NCBI RefSeq assembly: GCF_001949145.1
Contig: NW_019091492.1
Location: 275,640 to 335,639, forward strand
DNA: 60,000 nt
DNA from: Acanthaster planci
Lineage: Eukaryota; Echinodermata; Asteroidea; Valvatida; Acanthasteridae
Direction of reading: 5' to 3'
Shown here piece after piece: positions 39,661-51,442 of this stretch (position 1 is the stretch's first letter; every line of letters starts with the position of its first letter). Under the pieces are notes generated by a model. The model did no database searches, was not told the DNA's origin, and was given only the letters and a program-made list of their open reading frames with translations. The translations under genes were made by a program, and so were the position numbers.

Positions 39661-42401
39661 TTAATGACACTTCCAGAGATCTGTAATTTTATTTCTAGGC
39701 TCTGGGTATTCCAAAACCCGTACGCTCAAAGAATGCTGACTTTAGCAGAGAAACATTGTACAGATATTTGTATCGATCGGTTGTCAATCACTGCCCAGAT
39801 TATTTTCCAACCTTTCAAAGTTTTTATTTGGTTTAAAACACAGTCTTTGATATGAATTAATTTCAAGGTGCTCAATTTATTTCTGGATTAATAAAATCAT
39901 TGCAGGGTGAATTCAATACAATTTTTGTATTTCCGAGGTTTAAAAGAGAGCTTTAATACAAAAATTAGTTTGTTTATATCTTGACATTCGAGATATTTTT
40001 GGAATCAACCGAATGCGTATTGAATACGATATCTGTTTCATTCCCCTACATAATCCTCCTGTTTGAAGTGAAATGTAGAAGAAACAACGTACGTTCTTGA
40101 TTCTCCAATACTTGTGAAATTCTCTTAAGGGGTTGGTTAATACGATGTCCGTATAATTCTCATGCTGCCAAATAAAAAATTACTTTAAAATACAGGCAGT
40201 TTATCCCTTTAGCAACAAATCACAAAAAGTAGGATATGCCAGGAATCAATGTACAAAAGCCTCTTGCGACTTTTGGAAAGTGGGAAAAAAATCAAGCATG
40301 CTTGCAACGGCAAGGCTTTCAAGTAGAGTTTCAAAGTGGTCATTTAATGACCTCAATTCCATACAAAACTAAAGGTATTCAATTACGGACTAGTCACAAG
40401 ACAATGCACATGTTATCAGATGTACAACCGTCCACATTGTATCGCGCTTGCACGACTAGTTTTCACTTAGTGTGACTCGGCGGGTTTTAATTAATGGCGG
40501 ATTTGAAAGCGAAAGACAACTGTAAGACATTTTTCATCATCAGCGGGTCCACTATGTTAATCACAATAAGACAGGCCCAACGCCTTGGTTAATACAAATA
40601 ATTGTTCTATAATTTGATGGGCAATTCAAGTTTATTTGAGGGGTTGTTTTAAGCATTTAAATTTGACCCTTCGTTAATCCGAAAAGCAAAGGTCTGGCGA
40701 CATCGATACTCTCAACAAAATTGTTGCCATAGCTCAGTTCATGAGATCCATATTGACGGGGGTTGGTGGTTTTTTTTTACTGCAATCGCTTGGAATTTTA
40801 CGCTTGATGACGTTATCGTGATGTCATCTTGTATGTACATTTAGGGGTCATACTCGTGTCAAGTTTCAAGTTAATACGTTATACCATCTCGGAGAAAAGA
40901 CGGGGAAAAGGAGGAAGATGGACCACTACAAACCCAATAGGTGACCTGTCGGTGGTCGAAAATCTAATGACTACAGGTGCAGATATCGCATTGGGTTACA
41001 TCTGTGGCCAGAGTCTGCATCTCACCTTGCCTGTGAGCTACCGGATATGGCTGTTACTCGATTCAAGCCACCTCCTCACCGTCAGTAGTTTCTTAAAGGT
41101 GCATGCCGAACAACTTTAAGTCTGGGAAACTTTCCTTCATTCGATAATTATCTAGGGTCTGTGGGCATTCAGCAGGGTGCATGGGCGGTAGATGCAAGTT
41201 GCATTATTTATTTATAGTACCGAAACGGTACGACCACCGTCTTGGGGGAGGGGATAATGAGTATTCTTTTACAGATGAAATTTGGACAATTATTTAAAAA
41301 AAAAAAATCCACTTTGCCCCCTCGCCCCCCACTCAAGGCCTAGATATGCCACTGTTTAGGGATCATATGGAATATGTGTGTTGAATTTCATATTCCTTTT
41401 ATTTGCTGGACATCATTTTGGTGATCACGAGGGAGGACATTCTTCTTGGAAAATGTATTGTATGAAAGCATTTGACGTCTCTTTGCAAGATTCAGAGACG
41501 AATTTCACTAATTTGGGACTGAAGATTCTCTCATATTTCTGAATGAAGAAAGTCTTTTGTGTCGCACTGTTACAATGAAACCCCAAGACACCTGTTTGCC
41601 AATAAGACATTACGCTCACAAAGGTGTCCAGTAAACAAAAGAAGACTGAAGTTGAAATTCTATACTCACACAAAAAATCATAAAAACAACCGTGACATTT
41701 ATGTAAATAACTTTGCAGTCTCCTCTTATTTCCAAGGGGTGCCCCGTAGAAAGTGCAAGTGTCATTAGCCTACTGCCGTGAAGCAGGCATTCAGGGTAGT
41801 GAGTTGGCGTGCCCCCCGGACAAGAAGTTCATATCACCTGCTGCTGCCGAGCTCAAATTTGAACGGATTAAAGTGGCACGTTTCAGCGTTGTTTTAAATA
41901 CTCATTCCAGAACGTTACTTTCATTAAAAACCCACATCAAAATACATCTTGATAAAAACCCACATTGTTCGTGACCAGTACCACAGAGAGGGACATTTTG
42001 TGATTACCGTCGATGTATGATTCAGTTCCTCGCGTACTGACATAGCTTGTTTCTGTTATTTTGTTTTTGAACAAGGAAGATGCTTAATATCAACCCATTC
42101 AAGCTACATGTAAAGCAACATGTCTTTCATCTCAGTAATCTCCAAAGGAATATACCCAAAACAACAGTAACTGCAAATAAATTTAGTTATCCTCTGTGCC
42201 TTTGTGCCCTTGTCCATGTCTTCCGTACACAATTCATATTTAAGTTTGAAGAAATAAAAGGCATTGACATAGAACTGAGACTGTAATACAGATTTCAACA
42301 GTTAATCGGGCCTTGATTTAAAATACTGGAATGCATTAATTTTTCTTGTAATGATTTTCTAATTCTGGCCGCGTTGATTTATTTCTTTCAAGAAGACTTT
42401 G
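39661..42401. other. non-coding stretch, no supported gene
   Basis: No gene recognised. Open frames up to about 100 codons are anonymous; homopolymer runs occur near 40770 and 41300. Confidence 0.55.
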
Positions 42402-42430
42402 TGGGATGGGATGGGATGGAATGGGATGTG
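42402..42430. repeat. (GGGAT)n pentanucleotide repeat
   Basis: About five units of TGGGA/TGGAA at the edge of the SINE copy that follows. It may be part of the insertion junction or an unrelated microsatellite. Confidence 0.75.
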
Positions 42431-42695
42431 TAGTTGTTCTTTCCTCGCCATTGACCTCTGCGGTCCGGATTCGATTCCCAGCTTGGTCCACATGTGGATT
42501 GTTTTTTTTTAGTCCCACCTGGTTCCATGGGTTTTACCCAGAATATTCCTCTGGGGTGTCCCCCCCCCACCTCTGAAAATGTAACTGTTTCTTATTGTCC
42601 CCTCTTTACAGGTTTCTTCCAGCTTGCAAGCTACAGTGCCTAGGGCGATTTTGAGGAATCCTTGGTGTCATTACCAGAAATAAATAATAAGAAGA
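42425..42695 (+). mobile_element. tRNA-derived SINE, copy A
   Basis: The 5' part looks like a tRNA-type RNA polymerase III promoter: an A-box-like stretch near 42428-42440 and a B box GGATTCGATTCCC near 42467-42479. It is followed by CATGTGGATT, a T-run, AGTCCC and CCATGGGTTT. The element ends in an AATAAATAATAA-type tail near 42670-42690, as expected for a SINE moved by a LINE. About 110 bp align by eye at roughly 70% identity to copy B at 47505-47690, which shows that it is a dispersed family and not a tRNA gene. Confidence 0.65.
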
Positions 42696-45600
42696 ATTGT
42701 CATTTTTGAGAAGACTTTCGAAGAGTCAAAAATATAGGACTTTACTTGCCATCTGAAAGTTAGGTTTATCACGCTGACAAGAAAGAGAATCCTTTCTCTT
42801 CATCATGACAAACTGTCTTTTTTCTTTTCGAAAGTTAAGTTATTCCATTTTCAATACCTAGTTGGATGTCACTTTAAGTGAATGTACATGAAAATTACAC
42901 GGAGTGCTCTCATTTAATATAGTCAGATGAATAGTTATTTCAAATAACTTTTCATGCAAAATGTATAGATTTTTATTATTTCAACGACAACACTCATTCA
43001 GCTATGACTGTACTCGTCTTCGAGACGTTTTGAATAATTTCTATACCGCATCGTTTCAGTTTATAAATCTTGATACAGAAATTTGAAGATCGTTAACTAC
43101 CTCTATAATGTTCATCAATTTAGGGCACTAAACACGTTCTCTATATTGGCATTTTGTGAAACGAATACACAATGGGGCGTAAGGGTTACTTCTGAAAAGA
43201 AAGCACATGCATAGCCTCCAGATCGTGCGACAGATTCCCTCCGTTGCACGCGAGGCGTGATTTGACTACACAGCTGCGCCGACCACGCCTTGGGAAGTGC
43301 AGAGGAAAACACGCCGGCATCTTACAGATGAAGGCACGCATCCGCGAAGAGAGAGCTTTTCATCCTCGTCATCATAGGCTCTTAGGACTCGAGTGTTTCA
43401 TTAAAATGGAGTGAGGATCGCCAGGAAAATGGTAAGTGTGTGCAGATCCAAAATGTGAGCAGACACACTTGGAGTCGAGTACGCCTGTGTTATAATGCTT
43501 CCTAAAACGTCCAGAGCCAGGGCTGGTAAGCGCTTTTCACTAATATCTGTACTCCAGAGATTTAATGAAGAAAAACTAGGCCCATGGGCGTTATTACTAG
43601 CCACAGTTATTCATGCACTTTTCTTTATATATTCATTTGAAGATACGAAAGGATGCATTCCCCACTACTGCTGCCTATGAATCTGAAATGACAACTATTT
43701 CTAGTATACAGAAGTGTAGCTAATTTGCCAATGATATCATTTTTTATTCACTAAAATGTGGTTCGTCAAAAATAATAACGCTGCGAGGAGTGAACAAGCT
43801 CCTCCAAATGTCTTACAGTTTTCTCTGTCTTGAAAACAATTTCGATGAACCGTATCATTTTTCTGATAAAAAATTTACTTATCGACAATGTCAACAAACC
43901 TTAACCATCTTCCTGCCAAACTGTTACATGTGGTTTTAACGGTAGCTCAAGTAGTTTGTGAATCTCACACATGGCACAGATGCATGACTTGACACTACTT
44001 CATTCCTCTTATATCCCTGGTTTGCCTCAACAATTGAGACCGGACTAAATGACTCTATCCGGCCGTCTACCGGAGCGATCACCCCGAGCATGCTTCCTGT
44101 TGCAGTTCTCTAACCTGCCTTCGTGGCTGCCACTTCGAGTTCCAATCATATGTCACCTCAGGCTGCGGGAAGAGCTCCCATTTCGTGTCTGGCTGTTTGT
44201 ACTTGGTGAATTTGGGTCCACCACCTGTCACCTCTGTCATCATCAGGAACTTTCCATAATTTCTTTTGCTATGTAGGGGCAAGGGTTGCTATTTGGTGTC
44301 GAGGTAGCACAGCTATATTCTGACTTCATTCTTGTGTCGTTATTTCTAAACCAACCATGTACTGTCGTACCTTTTACTCCTTTGTTACATGTTCGTCAGA
44401 TTTATGGTGTGTGGCGTCTTGATAAAGTCTTTAATCTTACTGGTGATTGTTTAAATACAGAAAACTAAGCCATCTCCGATGTAATGAACTTCGGCTATAC
44501 ACCACATGATTAAAGCCTTTCGAGTGCAATCTCATAAACCGTCAACGGGCCGAAATAATGATAAATTCGTTCTTATGTCTCGAAGCCTAGACCGTATTTT
44601 TCGATTGGTTGCCTTCTAGTCCTGTAAAAATACGAATATTATGTTAATATATTCTATGTGTATTTTGCGCAAACAGTTTCAAAGATATAAATTGAGACTA
44701 CTTATAAGAGTTGTATTGGCCATTGCGAGTTTCAAATCCACCAGATTTGTGATTGATCTTAATATCATTAATTACTACTGGTAATAATAGACAAGTAAAA
44801 TGAAGTTCCTTATACAGAATATCCAGTACGGTTGATCGGACGGAATGTAAATGAACGACAGATATGTAAAAGTTCAAAGTGCTTACAGAATGCAGTGGGA
44901 TGCATTTTTAACCTTTTACAATAAAAATAATTGCAAACATTGATGTAAGGAACTAACTCATCTACGCCCTGTGTGAGACCTTATGCCCGCATCCAGTCTC
45001 AGGAATGCATCTGCAAACCAACAGTGGCAGCTAAATTCCTCGCTAACATTATTTCTGAGCACTCATAACCTAAATTTGCTTTAAGAGGAAAAAGGATGTT
45101 TACATCCAGATGCCTCCAAATGCGAGTATGGGGAGCAACACGATATGACCAGTACGACACAATACCGGGCTGTTCACTTATACCAAATCACACTCGTCGT
45201 ACCCAATGAAAGTGGATACTGGCGGCAACGCGGCCCCGCGAACAGCCAGCAATCGACACCCGAAACCGTGGGCACGCGATCGCTTGAAGTTATTGCTTTC
45301 CGTGCTTTGAATCACTGTGTTTACGAACACATGCCGGCAGTGTGCTGTCACTATCACAACTACAATCATAGGATATGCTCGCGTTTTGTCTCGGCAGTAT
45401 ACGGATTTGATAATATATAGGAAAACGACATTGTCAACAGAGAGGTTTTTCTGCACAAGGAATTGGTCACCTATCATATTAAAAGATATCTGTAACATCA
45501 GACGATTTAACCAAAGACCGAACAACAAATACCCACTCCAAAATACATTCCAGCCGACTCGTATCCATATGTATTGCCACAAAAGGCATATTCTTGTAAA

Positions 45601-47504
45601 CGATGTACAAACGATACAGGTAACATGCTCAAAGGGAAAAATGTTAGAAATGATTAGTCATTAATTTCTCAAGTTTATTGCTCGAAAACATTTTGAAGGC
45701 GGGATAAATCCGTCTTACATCTAAACGTAGGCCTACATTCTGCATATTTATGTTTTTTACAGATAAGAAATATGAAGCAATAAACGACAAATCAAACAAG
45801 CAAATTAGAAAAAGATTCCAGAGAGGATATCGAAAAGGAACTGTAAAAGCGAGTTTCCATCAACATTTGGAAAAAGAGTAATGTTCATGTTGCAACGAAG
45901 ACTTAAGATCAAACGCATATTGCAGACTAGACCACTGGGTGGGTGCTATTTCCTTGAGCCTGGCCTGTGGCTCTCACAAATGAACCTACATTCTAAATAT
46001 TCGAACTCCTAATCCTCAGTATTTTGGTGCCAACTGAATGTCGACAACCCCAATTTCGACTTCACTGGGGTATCACAGTGTCTAAACTAACGTCTCGTCG
46101 CCAGCATTTCAGGGTGTGTAAGGTATCATGCGGTGTAGACATGAACTTGCTTCCATGTAGTTATCGCGCCTAGTTTAATCGGCATTTGTTGATTTTAGTA
46201 CACGGAGTGCAGCACCAAATACATAAACTGAGGCTGGGATAGCAGGTCTCCACCAATAACATTGTCTTGAATTTCCAAACACACGTTGATACGGGAGCTA
46301 TATAGTGTGAAAATATAAAGTATAATTGGAGATGAAAGTCTAAAACAAACCGAAACAAAAACAAAGAGCCCAAAAACCTTACAATTTTTAATTCAAACTG
46401 AACGACTACTTCAATTGATGCTGTTTTCACTTTACATTAATATGTCTCTCGGTTTCTTGATTGAAGGGATAATCTAATAGCAACTTGCTTTTAGATTGTT
46501 CGGAAAGTAAAATTCAAACTTAACATGAAGCGCTAATCAATTATCAAATGTTAAATGTCTTGAGAATAATGTTCCGGTATTTTGGAAAACTGAAAACTAT
46601 TAACAAAGTATTCAGTTCTCGTATGAAGGATGAAGACCTCGAAATCAAATTTACAGTCAAGTCACTGAAGATCAAGGTATAAATTTGATTTTTTTCAAGG
46701 AAGCACAAAAAAGTTATGTTTTCATAAAGCACAAGGTGTTTTGTCCTCATTTGCTGTTAGAATGACTAAAAGATTTGCTTGTAGTTTGAAACAATCTTTG
46801 TGATACCAATTATACAATCCCCACGGATCTAAAATGGATGATATTAAGAGTTTTCTACAAATAAAAGTCTTCTGTGTTTGATAGTTGCAAACTACTCATG
46901 GCTTATAAGTCTCAGCTGATCATCATCTTAGTGTAATTTTTCATTTTTAGAGGCATGCCATTGTTAATTCAGCAAAATCTCCGTCAAAATGAAAACGTTT
47001 TTGCTCTTTTGACCGTCAGTAAACATTTCGGTCAAGAAGTAAATTAGCTCAGTTTCTGGTGTCGTCTTTAGTGTAGTGCCGAGTCAAGACGGGTATCAAA
47101 TAACGTCCGTACAACGAAATTACAAGGTGGCAGACCCCAGGAATGTTGGTATGCATCTGTTCCGGCAGTGTTCGTGTCCTGGCATGAGCGGTGTCAGATG
47201 GCTGTTATTAGGAGAACCCAATATTGGGTTTCGCCATAACGTGCATTACGAACGAAGACCGTTGCTTCACCAGTACGCAGAGGGTAGGGACAAATCCCCC
47301 AGGAGAATGTTGTCAATTGTTTCTTTCCATTTTTTAAAGGAATTGAAAGCGCCTTAGAAATATACCTTAGAAGTATACCTGGGGTGCAAAAATGTAGACA
47401 ACCGTGTTGAAAAAAACTTTGCCCCGACCTGGGAAATTTTTGGTGATTTCAATTAACCCCCTTAATTTCCTCGCATCTATGACCTTAATGCAGGGGGGAG
47501 TCAA
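42696..47504. other. non-coding stretch with one coding-like segment
   Basis: Mostly anonymous AT-rich DNA. Two segments look somewhat coding-like: 44079-44243 on the minus strand, and an open frame without an ATG at about 47076-47357 on the plus strand. Overlapping frames at 45145-45664 have no domain. A GTAGGCCTAC palindrome occurs at 45727-45736. Confidence 0.5.
44079..44243 (-). other. coding-like segment of unknown origin (possible exon or TE fragment)
   Basis: From an ATG at 44243 the minus strand is open for 54 codons to a TGA. The peptide starts MMTEVTGGGPKFTKYKQP and contains WELFPQPEVTYDWNSKWQPR: charged, Trp-rich and non-repetitive, unlike the surrounding AT-driven frames. GC content is visibly higher. 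Possible donors (GAG|GTGACA, CAG|GTTAGA) lie inside it. I do not recognise the family. It could be an exon, a fragment of a transposon protein or chance. Confidence 0.2.
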
Positions 47505-47690
47505 GTTGTGTAATGGCTCTTTCATCGCCTTCGACCTCTGCTACCCGAGTTCAAATCCCACCTGGGTAAGCATGTGGATTTGGTTTTTAGTCCCTGCCTG
47601 ATTCCCTGGGTTTCCCTGCCACTTCTAAAACCGACCTTATCTTGATTGTCTTCTTAATGATCACTTCATCCAGTAACTGGCGCTAAATGC
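47505..47690 (+). mobile_element. tRNA-derived SINE, copy B
   Basis: Same structure as copy A: TTGTGTAATGGCTCTTTC (A-box region), GACCTCTGC, B box GAGTTCAAATCCCAC near 47547-47561, then CATGTGGATTTGG, AGTCCC and CTGGGTTTCCC. The 3' end carries GGCGCTAAAT, reminiscent of the GGCGCTATATAAAT ends of many SINEs with LINE-derived tails. It is shorter than copy A at the 3' side and lacks a clear A-rich tail. Confidence 0.65.
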
Positions 47691-50600
47691 ACTGTCAGTC
47701 AGTCGCTTTTATTAATTTAATTAAGGGATCAAATACAAAAACATACAAGAGCGACGAATGCATTTTTAAAAATGAAATTATTTGTAACATACACGGGTTA
47801 AATGGACCATGCAATGCTGGTATAAATATTTTACAACAGCCCTTGAAATTGCTCCTTTGTGTTTCAATTGACTTCAGTTTCAATTTTTGTTTGCTATTTT
47901 AATATGTATTTTTACCTTTTATGGTTTTATGCTAATGTAAATTTGCATACTCATGAACAAATGGAACAAATGGACAGACACTGTATCTCATTGTTGTTTT
48001 GATTTGCACTCAAAAACCCCTGGAATTCGGTATAATTTGCTGTCGTAAATTTCCATTTCTGTGTCAGTTAATATGTTGGTGTGCATCTATTATCCTTTGC
48101 GAAGTATATGACAAATAGGCCAGTGTGCATCCTTTTCTCAGAAATGTTTTCAAAAGCGCAAATTTAGGGCTCAAAATTTGACCATGAAACGTATACCGAA
48201 CGGTGTCTTCCCTGATTTACATCTGAGTAACAGCGCCCTCACTTGTTAGGGAAGCTTTGGCAATTTTCAGTGTTTATCCCTAACTCCCTAGGGTGTGCAC
48301 AAAATCATATTAAACTTGGAGGATTCGGGGCTGTTAGGGTTAATATACATGTAGTGCACTTTTCAACAAACATAAATCCAAACTGCTCTTAAACGGTTTT
48401 CATAGGGTTTTATAAGGTTTTAAGATCAAGTTTTGTCGAATGAAGGGTATATAGACAACAATAGTGTTTTGCGAAAATTGCTTAATTTTTCGTATGAAGT
48501 GAAGATTTTTAAGTAAAAGAAATCATTTTTAGTCTTCGCCCTGTCTCTGTTTTTCAATTTTTTTTCGACTACCATATCCTGAATGACAAAACTTCCGTTA
48601 GGTTTACCCAAGACTACCATTTTCATTCCTTACAGTGTTGTTAACGAGAGTCTGGAGCAGTCAGATCTCTCTTCGCTAGGGCTTTTCAAAACAACACCGC
48701 TGAATTTCCTGGCAAGTAAAGCGCCTTTTAATATTAGAATTTTCAATCAGGTTGGAGTATACTGTCGGTGGGAGTATCTTCCACCACCGAACGTACTTGC
48801 AGACTAGCAAAACTGCTGTTTCTTCTTGTTTCTTTTAATATCCTTTAATTTGTCATTCTACCCCTTGCTGGGGGTTTTGAAATGCAAAGGATGAATGTAG
48901 CCATTTTCCCTGGGGGAATTTTACAGAAAGATCGCCGATGTTGTCAATTTCCCCCAAGGAATCAACGTGGCCTTGGAAGTTTGTTAAATGCATTTTAAGT
49001 TAAGATATAATTTGACAGAACGTGAACAACGCAGTGATGTGTGTGATTTCTCAGCGGTCGCTTGATGGTCTTGGTTATTAGGGAGCAATGTTGAAAAAGC
49101 AACCGTTGAGCTTCTACGCACAAGTCCCGTGGTTCTGGCTGCTGTGTAAGTGTTCAAGGCTGATTTCACTGGAAATGTAATGTTCGTGTGTAATTGGTGT
49201 TAAAAGTCACATGTCGTATTGAGTGTAGAGGGAACATAAGAACAAAACAAGACCGTGTGCCTACGACAAAGGGGTTAAACATGTCTGGGATACCGTAGCC
49301 AGGGTCTTCCGGGGGCGGGGCGGGGGTAAGATGGGGTGCAAGAGTTCTCGCTGGGGTAGTTCCCCCTCCCCTTACTACGCCTCCGATGCCCTTCTCGTCC
49401 TGTTAGAACAAGTCTCAATGAATACACAAATGCACGCATCACTAGCATATACACGATCAGGCCTTGAAACCAAGCAAGGCCATCAATTTAAAAAGAAAAA
49501 TCGCAAGCCTACTTTTCTATTTGCGCCGATTTGTTCGGTCGTCATTCCCAACATTTAAATATTGTGCAACATATATTAAAATCGTTTCATAAAAGTGGTG
49601 ACTCGGAGGCAGTTTTCATGGCATTGTAAGCTAATGGCCCGAACCTCCAAAAAAAAATAGGCAAATGAAATTGAGAAACTGTGAGTTTTCATATCCGCCA
49701 GAAATTTGGGATGCCGTGGCAAATGTTGCCCCTACATTATTTTGAAAGTATTGAACACAGTTCAACTTGGGGAATTTCATGATGCTTATGGCGGGGAGCT
49801 CCGTTTGCATTCGCTTTAGCTCTGGACTGGGCTTTATATGTGGGTCGGAGGGAAATTTGATCTACCTTTGTTCATATCATCTACACTAAAGTTACATATT
49901 TCCAAGAACCTCTTTAAAAATCTGCCATCTACGATATCGAGTATTGGCCAGCTGCCTACGGGTACGGCCAGTCACTGTGGCGCGCTATTTTAAAAGCCGA
50001 ATCTGTAGCCACATAACATATTACTTGAATACAGCCTGAAAACTTGCCTGGAAACGACACAAAGGAGTCTTTTTTCTAGCGCAGCCGTTACTTCGTTCGC
50101 ATGTGTGTATGAAACAACAGACATTGGCCGATACGAAAAGGGCATTTCATCTAATTCCCGCTCTGGTCGTTTCAGCAGAAAGAGCTTCAAGAATTTACAT
50201 TCCGTGTGAACTATGGCAACGGGACATTGGATTCTGGTTATAAACAGTGTGAATATTTAACTATGTCATAAACTTTTACAAATGTGACTTAACCCTAAAA
50301 GAGCCAGGGGCAGAATCAGCCCCACCTCACTCGACATTTTTTCTGATATCACCGCAGACAGAGCCTTTATGAGTTTTAGAGTAACTCTTTGCAGTCATTT
50401 TGACACCATTTTTGTGAAAATCGAAAATACCGTTGTGGCGCAGCGCTCATTTTTCCGAGACAGGTCAGCCACAAATGTATGCTTTTTCCACTGTGGTGCT
50501 CGACTCTCGCGGGCTGGCACACATGTAGCCTTGAACTTCAAATGACCGTTACAACAAAACCGTAAAACTGATTAATTTCAAAGTTCACATTTAAATTAAT

Positions 50601-50790
50601 AGAAATATCTTTACATGCTTGCCACGAATCAAAACATTGGGCGAGACACAGCCAAGTTCTTTGGTGGGCAGAATCCCCCCCCCCCGTTGTGAGATGGACC
50701 AAAGTAACCCGCCTCTTTGACGGTTAAACTTACACAATTGAAACATTTATACAAACAAAAGGTAAAAGGACAAAAATAACAAAGTGCCTA
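47691..50790. other. non-coding stretch with one copy of a dispersed repeat
   Basis: No gene recognised. It holds the repeat copy at 48284-48330, an octamer ATTTGCAT near 47941, a G-rich patch near 49310-49330 and a C-run near 50687. Open frames are short and anonymous. Confidence 0.5.
48284..48330 (+). repeat. dispersed repeat, copy 1
   Basis: CTCCCTAGGGTGTGCACAAA, then ATCATATT, then GGAGGATTCGGG. Its reverse complement matches 51401-51442 closely. It is a short piece of a repeat family, probably an old mobile element. Confidence 0.6.
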
Positions 50791-51021
50791 TTGATAGAGC
50801 TCAGGGCCCATTCCATATTACCCAAAGCCCGTTCCATAGTGCCCAAGATCCATTGTATAGTGTCCAGGGCTCATTCCATGGTGCAGAGGACTCATTTCAT
50901 AGTGTCTAGGGCCCATTTTATAGTGTCTGGAACCCATTCTGTAGTGCCCAGGACCCATTCCATAGTACAAACGACCGATGTTAAAGTGCTAAAGGGGCCA
51001 GTTCATAGTGCACTGGCCCCC
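50791..51021. repeat. 21-bp minisatellite, 11 units, one frame left open
   Basis: Eleven units of exactly 21 bp with consensus close to TTCCATAGTGCCCAGGGCCC plus AT. Units diverge by several substitutions each, but none has an insertion or deletion. As 21 is a multiple of three, one plus-strand frame stays open through the whole array and encodes a heptad-length repeat like SIVPRTH. There is no upstream ATG in that frame, so translation is not supported; the open frame is best read as a by-product of the period. Confidence 0.85.
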
Positions 51022-51400
51022 ATCAACAATAAATCGTCTGTCAGTTGTTACTAACTTTAAGAGGTGTGTTTCAACGTGGAGCTGGACAATCTCATGAAAC
51101 AACGAGTTGTATTTCTTGTTGGTCAAGTGTAAGCTGAAAATCATTGGAGTTACATAACTTGATGAAGGTAAGTTTCATTTCATCAGATCAGATTTTTTTT
51201 CAATGACCTTAATATGACGCAAACGAGCAATGAGCGCCAACGTTCCTGTGAATTCATCAGGCGAAATGTTTACAGGGTTTTTCTCCCCGATTACTTCACA
51301 AAAGTAAAATGGTTTATATTTTGCCAGTGTGCCCCAGGATAGGTCTATGGAAATGAAGTTAGTGGATTAAAATCATATTGAAATGACCGTAACACATCCA

Positions 51401-51442
51401 AATCCTCCGATTTCAATATGATTTTGCATACACCCTAGGGGG
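51401..51442 (-). repeat. dispersed repeat, copy 2, with local inverted repeat
   Basis: AATCCTCCGATTTCAATATG then ATTTTGCATACACCCTAGGG matches the reverse complement of copy 1. Just upstream (51368-51383) AAAATCATATTGAAAT mirrors ATTTCAATATGATTTT within this copy, giving a 16-bp inverted repeat around about 26 bp. The element may therefore have terminal or subterminal inverted repeats. Confidence 0.6.

Noticed and set aside
45145-45664. Overlapping open frames of 90-134 codons on both strands
   Set aside because: Both strands open in the same place with no recognisable domain; likely a stop-poor patch.
47076-47357. 93-codon plus-strand open frame with protein-like composition
   Set aside because: Lacks an ATG start and any known motif; retained only as a remark in the interval description.
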